Of a stretch of DNA of 64,000 bases, positions 57,301 to 64,000 are shown in pieces. Position 1 is the first letter of the stretch; each line of letters opens with the position of its first letter. This stretch comes from Cliona cf. orientalis (taxonomy: Eukaryota > Porifera > Demospongiae > Clionaida > Clionaidae): NCBI GenBank assembly GCA_963930775.1, contig OZ005704.1:6634001-6698000 (forward strand), given 5' to 3'. A program made the position numbers and the translations under genes. The notes beneath the pieces were generated by a model that did not search any database, was not told where the DNA came from, and saw only the letters and a list, made by a program, of their open reading frames with translations.

Positions 57301-60300
57301 CTCTGTTGGAACTGAATCACTCCATGAGGGTTGTTGCTGGCACGGATCGTAATGGAGGATGTTGTTCCCTGCATATCAAAGTCGGCTGCCCCGGATGGTG
57401 AGATAACATCTGATATCGTAGTGATGGTGACCAGCTCAAGAGTGTATCGCTCTTCTATCTCGGGAGTGGGATCTGACCTCACTGAAACAACTATCTCTGT
57501 CTCATTTTCTCCCTGAATATAGCAAAACATTCACCCAATATTTGCAAATTAAAGCTAGGAATGAATCTAGGAAAAATGCTAAAGGAATATGCCTATTTCC
57601 ATGTATACTCACCTCTTCAAATCTAGATACACCGCTGACACTGACAAATTCCAGGCTGGCGTTTCCACTGATGCCAGATATAAGCCACTCCACCTCCACT
57701 GCTCCGAATGTGCTTACACTCCTCACTAAAGTCAGTACTGCACTTTCTCCTTCACCTACCACAGTCGAGCGAGACAAAGGAGCAAGTCCAACAATACCAG
57801 CAGCTGCATCGTTAGCTTCAATAACGATCAGGGTTCTCCCCTCATCACCATCAGCAACACGGGCTCCACCAGTAGGATTAGTAAGGGACACCATAAATGT
57901 TTCGTCTATTTCTGGCTCGTTATCATCTAGTATCGTCAAAGCAACAGTAGTTCTACTCTCACCATCAGCAAATCTCAGCTCCATTCCAGTACCAGCATAA
58001 TCAACATTTTCCACAGCTGTACCATCAACGAGATTCCAACGCACCGATACGTCACCAAAAGTTCCCCTTGTTCTCTCAACCGTGAGCATCACTCCAAAGC
58101 TGAATGTGTCTGGTTCTCCGATGTATACTTCCCCTGTTCCTTCACTGCCATAGACAACAAAGACACCATGAGGGTCATCGTTTTCTAAGATGGTGAGAAT
58201 GGATGATGTTTGGTTCCCAAGGAGAGGAGTCACGGTAGGTGTAGGCGTATCACCCAATGTGACCACCTCAACTCCAGTGATATTGACGATCAGGCTCTCG
58301 TTTAGTTCGGGAGTGGTATCACCAAAGATTGTTACAGGAATCTGCGCTGTGGTGAGCCCAGCGGGAATGATGACAGACTGACCGACAGCTGTCATGAAAT
58401 CACTACCTCCCACTGCCACTCCACGGTAGTATGGTAGCACCTGTGATAAAGCAGAAGGTAACAGTTGGCAGTAGCAATTGTTTATATGGAGTAGATAACT
58501 TGAAACTAAAAATGAAAACTATTGAGGTTAGATAGACTATCTTTCTACGCTTACTTTTCCCCAAAATGCAACATTATGCCTACTTTTATAACATTAGTAC
58601 AATAAAATGGTTCTGTTTCTCTTTTTTTATGATCATAATTCTTATCACTCACCATAGCTTGAAACTTCTCATAGTACACAGGTCCTGCTTGGATCAAGGA
58701 GTTAGTGCCATCGCTGGTGACCAGGTACAGCTGGCAGAGAGAAGTGGTACTATCATGAGCAAAAGACAGACAGGCCTGATCAGAAAGACACGCCATGGCA
58801 CAGTCCTCTAGTGTGGTGGCCGTTACAAAGCGTAGAATGGCAGAGGGCACGAGAGCAAAGTTGGTGATGGGGGAGTCGAAGTAGCCAAAGAGAGAGGCTC
58901 CTTCTGCTGCAAGGGCCAGCTCTGCTGCATTGGCAGGCTGAACGCTGTATAGGACTCTGATATCACCAAACACTCCAAGCCTGCAAAGTATAATTATTAT
59001 TATAGTGGCACAACATTTGAGAGCTGCTGCAGCTATATAGTGTACGCAACAACTGAGATTGAAACAGCGCAAAGATAGCATTGAAACAATGAGAATGCAA
59101 GGGGGTATAGGAGTACATACACTTACTCTCTGATCACTGTAATCATGGCAACAGAAGTATCATTATCACCAACTTCTGTGGTGATGGATGACGGTGACTG
59201 CAGTGAGATGATTCCGAAAGGGTTATCATTGCCGAGGATGGTGATTATAGCCTGTGTGTACTCTAGGAGTGCAGCTCCCCCAGTAGCACTGGTTAGCTGT
59301 AATACAAAAATCTGCACACAGAAAAAGACAATTTTATGGTCTCAGGATAGTCACATCTCTTTTGGCGAATACTTCAATATTGAAACGAGCCTTGCAATTG
59401 TTATAATATTACCTCATCTACTTCAGGCAGATCGTCGGGAAGGATAGTGAGAGAAATCGTCTGTCGTCTAGCATTAGTGATGAACTGAAGGCTACCAGCA
59501 GTTGGACGTATATCAGCGGAAGGATCACCTCCTATAGACAGAGAGGTAGAAAGGAGATAGAATAAAGAAAAATTAGAGAGAGATGGTCTCTTTTTCTAGT
59601 TATATAAAACATACCAATGATAGTGGTGAGGTTCCACTCCACCTGGACCACACCTACTGCTCCTCCCACTCTCTCAACTGTCAAGATGAGGCGGGACTGT
59701 GCATCACCCTCATTCGCCTCAACATTCCTATCATCAGCTGCAAACTCTGCAAATTAAAATATCTACCATCACATTCCCATGAATCGAATATCTAGCATTA
59801 CATTCCCAAACATATGTACAGATATTGTCTTATTCCATTCCAGCACTTACGTATTGCACCGTTGGGATTATCACTAGCAGTGATTGTCACTGAGGCTCTT
59901 GTGAGTGCACCCAGCCTTGCTCCTCCTACCACACCCACCAACTGCACAGTGAATTGTTCTGAAAATTCGGGAATGGTTTCCTCAGTAATGGAGATTGGAA
60001 TAGGAGCAGACTGCACTCCATTGGCCAGCGTAACCACACCCCTCGTGGGGCTGTAGTCAGCTGGTGTCGCAGTTCCAGAGAGAGCCTCCCATTGGACAAT
60101 TATCTGCATCAGCAAATCATGCAAAGATTCATTGTGCATGATACACTGTATAAACAAGAATTTCTAGTAACAACAATGTGGTAGATACACTCCAAACCAA
60201 TTTATCCAGACACCCTTGAGAGTACCCTGAGGTGACCTAAGTTCTCACAGCCTAAGAGGTACTACTGTGTTGTATTGCAAATAAGCTTGCCCACCTCTCC

Positions 60301-61939
60301 AAATGTTCCTGCTTGTCTTATGACACTGATGAAGCCCTGGGAGGGCTCAGAGGTTTCCACTCGATTTCCAGACAGCTCAACAACTCCCATTGCATCATCA
60401 TTTGCACCGATCACAATAAATGCTACGCTGTCGTTGCCAGGGATGACAGAGGGCAGGGCACCTGGGTCAGCCACATCCACTGAGCTCTGGTTGAGCTGGA
60501 CATTGGTGATAGCTAAGAAGATGTACTCATCAGTCTCAGGAGTGGTATCCTCCAAGAGAGAGAGACTGAATGACCTTGAGGTGACCCCTTGCTCAAAGAC
60601 CAAGCTTCCACTGACAGCAACATAGTCCAGTCCTGTATCTGCAACTTGCCTGATGAAAGTTCATACGTGTAAATAGAAACAATTAAATTATGAATATTAT
60701 AATTTTCGTGGTCACGTGAATTGTTTTAGAACTACGGAAGGATAAAATGGCGGCTGCTTTGGAAGGTAGGATCGGTAGATTAACTCCGAGTTCTCTTATG
60801 GGAGAATGAATGATATTATCATACTACCTATCAAAATCTGATTTCATGGGTCACATACTAACTAATGGTTGAGACAAACAAATACTGTATAAACCAATGA
60901 ATTTTATAGACGCTACTACAGAGACAGGTGTACGGCTGATAACAGAAAAAGATAAGCTTGTCATAGGGCGTGCAAACCCCCCAAAACAAGCAGTGACTCC
61001 GTGGACTCGGCAAGCTGGAGTGTTAGTTCCAGAGAAAGGGGTGCTACCATGCTCAAAAAACACTAGAAGGTCAAGGAAGCAAATCAGTAAGTTATCAGCT
61101 ACCTGTTGACCAACTTTAGTCATATTGTATCAAATACAGACTACATGAATGCAATGGCAGCTTTACAGGGATTGCCAAACATCAGCTACAGGGCACCACT
61201 CAAGTCAAGAGACAAGCTCGTATCATGCCAAGGTGAAGAATAAACCTATAAGTCCCAAATATCAAATACTCCCATAACTAACTGCATAACTGTCAGTTTA
61301 TCTCATCATTGATTGCTAAATTTGCCACTTCAATCCATTTGTATCATCTTTAGCCAGAAATAAGCTTAGCTATGGCTAAAAATTGATCATAGTTGTAGTC
61401 AAGATTCCTTACAATAATTATTACATATCGCCTCAGTGGCTTGAAGTCAAAAATGTTGCTTCACAGCTATTCCGATACTATGTATCAGGTTAGCTATCCT
61501 GGTCTTAAAATAGGAGTGGGGAATATTTGATAGGCAAAGAATACTACTTTTGAAAAAATCTAATTGTGGCAAACACTATTATTACCTTGCATTCACGAGC
61601 TGCTGAACATCAATAACTCCTTCCAATGTGGAATCTGTAACCAAACTATTGGATGCAACCGATGCAAAGTCAACAGTCACTTGTCCAAGGGTACCAAACT
61701 CTCTCATAATCACGACTTGAACTTCTGACCCCTCAGCATTTCCAAGCAGGGGTCGGTAGGCAGAGGTGAAAACGAATCGCCCATAGGGATGATCATTAGC
61801 TTCGATGGTAATGGTTGCCATTGCTACAGGGCCTAGGCGAGCTCCCGTAGTAGCATTCACTAACTGAACAGTGAATACTTCCAAAAGTTCTGCATCCTAA
61901 ATGCATCAGAGAGAAGTTGAGGGTGGGAGGGAAGAGAGG

Positions 61940-61977
<38 letters not shown>

Positions 61978-64000
61978 AATAATTCTATGTTTGCATACAC
62001 TATTGGCATACTAAAAAATGTAAACTATACCCATGTACATCTACATAATATTATTATAATACAGTATGTGGGGGCAAATAATGATGAAATAAAGTGAGGT
62101 AAGGTAATTTCCCAGGGAAAACCCAGTGACATTTGTGTCCCTCTAAATTAATACTTCCTCTAAGGGTCAATGTGACCACAAAGAAACAACAGACTTACCA
62201 AATCATCATTAACTGTTAAAAGAATGTCCATCTGATTCTGCCCTTCAGCAAATTCCAGCATTCCTTCAGTTGGAGTGATATCCATTGCACCAGCTGGCAT
62301 TCCCCCTGACTGGCTCACACTCCAGTACACAGAAACATCTCCAAAACTGCCCCCCTGTCTTGTTACTGTCAAAGTGACAGGGGTCCCCCCTGACTGCTCA
62401 ACGACGACACGGGACTGGGACTCCAGAGTGAAACCGAAACGCCCAAAGGCATCGTCGCTAGGTTCAATATTGATAGTGAGCACACTGCCAATACTGCTGA
62501 GGCTGGGGGTCATGACATCTGGAAGGGGAAAGGGATGCATATTATGTAGTTTACGTTACACAGTGGTTATGTTGTTTTGATAGGGACACTACTTCCTAGA
62601 CCACAACCCCCAAAAAAAAAAAATGCTCCAGGGTACAACTATTGTACACTACACAATCTCTAACAATACAAATAATAATATAGTTTCTGTTTATTGAATC
62701 TTTCCAAAAATGATAGACATGATAGCATGCACGTTGTCAGATATTTACTGTACATGTACCTCCTTGTGGGTTAGTGAGATTGACATAGAAGGTCTTCCCA
62801 AGCTCAGCTACACTATCGTCGAGAAGAATAATGGGAAAAGAGGCCACAACTGTATCCCCAGAGAAGTCGAGCCTTCCAGCAGCTGACGTGAAATCCGGAT
62901 CAATTCCTTGACTAGTGGCTGAGTCATCAAAGGTAAAGTACTCCACGCTAACGGTACCAACTGTGCCCTGGGCTCGGACGACATAAATGGATGCTATACC
63001 ATCAGATTCACGAATGTTCAATACTGGTGCGACCGTTGCCGGGGTGATTGGTACGCCAGGGGTGGGGGGTGAAGTGGCAAATTGAAACAGCCCGTATGGG
63101 AAATCATTTTCATCCACAGTAATGGCAGACTGGGATATGGTTGTGTTGATGTATGCACCACTAAAAGGGGTGGAGCTAACTTCGCTGTCGTTGGAAACGG
63201 CAGCCACGAGTGTCACTATAAACTGTTCCTGTAGCTCTGGCACCAGTTCATTAGCTACCATTATCCTCAATTCACGCTGCATCTCTCCCTCTTCAAATTC
63301 CACAATGCCGGTTGCAGGATTGAAATCCTCCACGGCTGGTAAACTAGAAACAACTTCCTCGTTCAGTTGATAAATCTCCCATTCCACAATAACAGTTCCA
63401 AACAGTCCTCCTTCTCTGTTCACTAGCAGTGATACAGTACCAGGTTCGGATGTTGAGACTGAACGAGAGTCTGTGTCGAATCCAAATACTCCATTGCTGC
63501 TGTCACTCTTGAGTACGGTGAGTACGGCAGAGCTTAGGGTGGAGTCAATACGAGAACCTCCATTAGAGTTTGCCAGCGAGACAGTGAAGAACTGACTGGG
63601 CTCTGGAATGATGTCGTCTTTGGAGGAGAAGATGAAGGAGCCAGATGTCTGGGTGGCGGCAAAATCAACGTAGCCGGAAATAGGAGTGACTGATTCAGTG
63701 GCTTCTTCAGTAGCAATATCTGATACTTGGCTATAGAGAGAAAGGAATTACGGTATAAATAGAAGTACGTAGCAACTGAAATACTTTGTATGGGAACTGT
63801 TAAGTATACCTATCAGAGAGAGCAGCAGAATAGATCCTGATATCTTGCAAACTTCCTGAAAAGAAGTTACCTGAAGCCACACCTCCAACTGTTAGTTGAC
63901 CAGCACCATTGGCAAGTGAGCTTGATCCAATGCTCCTGCATTCGTAACAACAATTTATTATCATACCAATATAACTATAAGCAGGAATAAAGTGATAATC
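40551..64000 (-). CDS. ADGRV1: ADGRV1/VLGR1-like very large adhesion GPCR (N-terminus beyond window)
   Basis: A many-exon gene running off the right edge. Order from the N-terminal side: LamG-like domain end (63809-63937), about 13 Calx-beta repeats, EAR/EPTP repeats (about 55066-52300), about 15 more Calx-beta repeats, GAIN/GPS (43740-42380), seven helices, and a 180-residue cytoplasmic tail ending SIADTHL. Calx-beta units recur with NDxPxG at the start, an E-x-x-G-x-FGxVxVxW core, and D(D/N)xxPExxExFxVxL at the end. This order (LamG, Calx-beta, EAR, Calx-beta, 7TM, PDZ ligand) is specific to ADGRV1, the ankle-link receptor of hair cells and a partner of whirlin and harmonin in vertebrates. 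Exons are mostly 100-700 bp with short introns. The role in an animal without hair cells is unknown. Confidence 0.9.
42381..43740 (-). other. GAIN/GPS region without cleavage triad
   Basis: The GPS cysteines and tryptophans are present (CLFWQYP, GSWGTSMC, CTC), but the residues at the cleavage position read CTCRQLGDFA. The usual His-Leu-Ser/Thr is replaced by Gln-Leu-Gly. A helical GAIN A part (NDVASSLYDLLLTG) lies upstream at 43430-43740. Confidence 0.75.
43934..52050 (-). other. C-terminal Calx-beta array (about 15 units)
   Basis: Units begin near 51860, 51170, 50560, 50210, 49640, 49300, 48790, 48450, 47840, 47220, 46560, 46060, 45540, 44910 and 44340. Units nearest the membrane are more degenerate, with loss of NDxPxG and of acidic calcium ligands. 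Confidence 0.8.
52250..55090 (-). other. EAR/EPTP repeat region with mucin-like insert
   Basis: EAR-like words include FSTAFGRLFLALGSGSQAIL with YGWRGVFVPVQTL, IGDSCYIVIANSED with VYRWSGTAFVQFQRL, VYVWISGQF, and GAGQLFAFVDG and VGNSTYLAAAG. Together these look like six or seven repeats, the number forming one beta-propeller. A Thr/Pro block interrupts one of them (separate entry). Confidence 0.75.
52816..53800 (-). repeat. Mucin-like Thr/Pro tandem repeats ending in eight arginines
   Basis: About a dozen TTQAP units and about nine TTLPP units. Three copies of ESMV(V/I)TDDDGKP separate the blocks, and an acidic DGEDPTDYGGYDGDGA stretch leads to RRRRRRRR (about 52820-52845). Predicted densely O-glycosylated and extended. 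The poly-Arg run is a possible proprotein-convertase site. Confidence 0.9.
60700..60746 (+). promoter_or_regulatory. Promoter of nested gene
   Basis: CACGTG at 60713-60718 lies 29 bp before AAAATGGCGGCTGC, a YY1-like sequence that overlaps the start codon. Both are common in short housekeeping promoters of animals. Confidence 0.4.
60747..61243 (+). CDS. Nested small gene in ADGRV1-like intron, unknown function
   Basis: Three exons (60747-60765, 60910-61086, 61140-61243) with GT-AG junctions join to exactly 300 nt, encoding 99 residues. It begins MAAALEDATTETG, is Lys/Arg-rich with TPWTRQAGVLVPEKG and SKNTRRSRKQINYMNAMAAL in the middle, then LPNISYRAPLKSRDK, and stops just before AATAAA (61237-61242, overlapping the TAA). 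No signal peptide or membrane helix. I do not recognise the family. It lies antisense inside the roughly 930-bp intron between the Calx-beta exons at 60655 and 61585, a larger intron than most in this gene. The in-frame splicing, start context and poly(A) signal make a real gene likely. Confidence 0.65.
61938..61976. repeat. (AG)n microsatellite in ADGRV1-like intron
   Basis: Pure GAGAGA run after a GGGAGG-rich lead. Confidence 0.9.
63809..63937 (-). other. LamG-like (pentraxin/LamGL) domain C-terminal part
   Basis: The exon translates to SSSLANGAGQLTVGG, then NFFSGSLQDIRIYSAALSD. The pattern F-x-G-x-L-x-D-[VI]-R-I-Y-x-x-A-L-S is the end signature of LamGL/pentraxin domains. ADGRV1 carries one such domain before its EAR region. 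Confidence 0.65.

Larger units (their letters stand above)
55119..63720 (-). other. N-terminal Calx-beta array (about 13 units)
   Basis: Units begin near 63500, 63100, 62450, 61790, 60400, 59880, 59240, 58180, 57820, 57340, 56610, 55910 and 55370. Typical words are ENDDPHGVF, GTFGDVSVRW and DDNEPEIDETFMVSLTNPTG. The unit at 58640-58980 carries a Cys-rich insertion (CAMACLSDQACLSFAHD) resembling a PAN/apple-type segment. Confidence 0.8.

Noticed and set aside
1..64000. tRNA, rRNA or operon-like gene clusters
   Set aside because: No cloverleaf or rRNA sequence was recognised by eye, and all confident genes are individually split or monocistronic in layout.

Overview
The window is animal nuclear DNA: split genes with short GT-AG introns, no operons, and a compact layout with many head-to-head gene pairs. 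A giant adhesion GPCR, TRIM-type RING/B-box proteins, CDC20, gephyrin and a 6.8-kDa mitochondrial proteolipid-like gene point to Metazoa. The compact organisation, the TACATGTA-rich introns and the RING/B-box/filamin-like gene array suggest an early-branching animal, plausibly a demosponge; this taxonomic guess is inference only.

Region 1 (1-17.4 kb) is a rearranged tandem array built from a TRIM(-)/FA2H(+) head-to-head unit. Five intronless RING/B-box/coiled-coil/filamin-like genes lie at 1-1382 (+, frameshifted), 1602-3290 (-), 5045-7476 (-, split by a 53-bp palindrome), 11629-13149 (-) and 15315-17357 (-). Only one FA2H (fatty acid 2-hydroxylase, 7850-10882) is intact. A decayed first exon (4119-4320) and a decayed last exon (14929-15003) mark lost FA2H copies. 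Several small transposable elements with readable target-site duplications sit here.

Region 2 (17.4-40.3 kb) is dense housekeeping sequence: CRLS1 (cardiolipin synthase), L2HGDH (-), DHTKD1, PSMA6, a probable GON7 (-), CDC20, gephyrin GPHN (-, with a Penelope-like reverse transcriptase in an intron) and a small ATP-synthase-associated proteolipid-like gene. CRLS1, L2HGDH and DHTKD1 are all predicted mitochondrial. L2HGDH and DHTKD1, both handling 2-oxo/2-hydroxy dicarboxylates, have start codons 86 bp apart and probably share a promoter.

Region 3 (40.5 kb to the right edge) is one gene on the minus strand, an ADGRV1/VLGR1-like very large adhesion GPCR that continues beyond the window. Reading from its N-terminal side it shows a LamG-like domain end, about 13 Calx-beta repeats, EAR/EPTP repeats interrupted by a Thr/Pro-rich mucin-like block ending in eight arginines, about 15 more Calx-beta repeats, a GAIN/GPS region lacking the cleavage residues, seven transmembrane helices and a tail ending in the PDZ ligand DTHL. 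A small three-exon gene (60747-61243, +) is nested in one of its introns.
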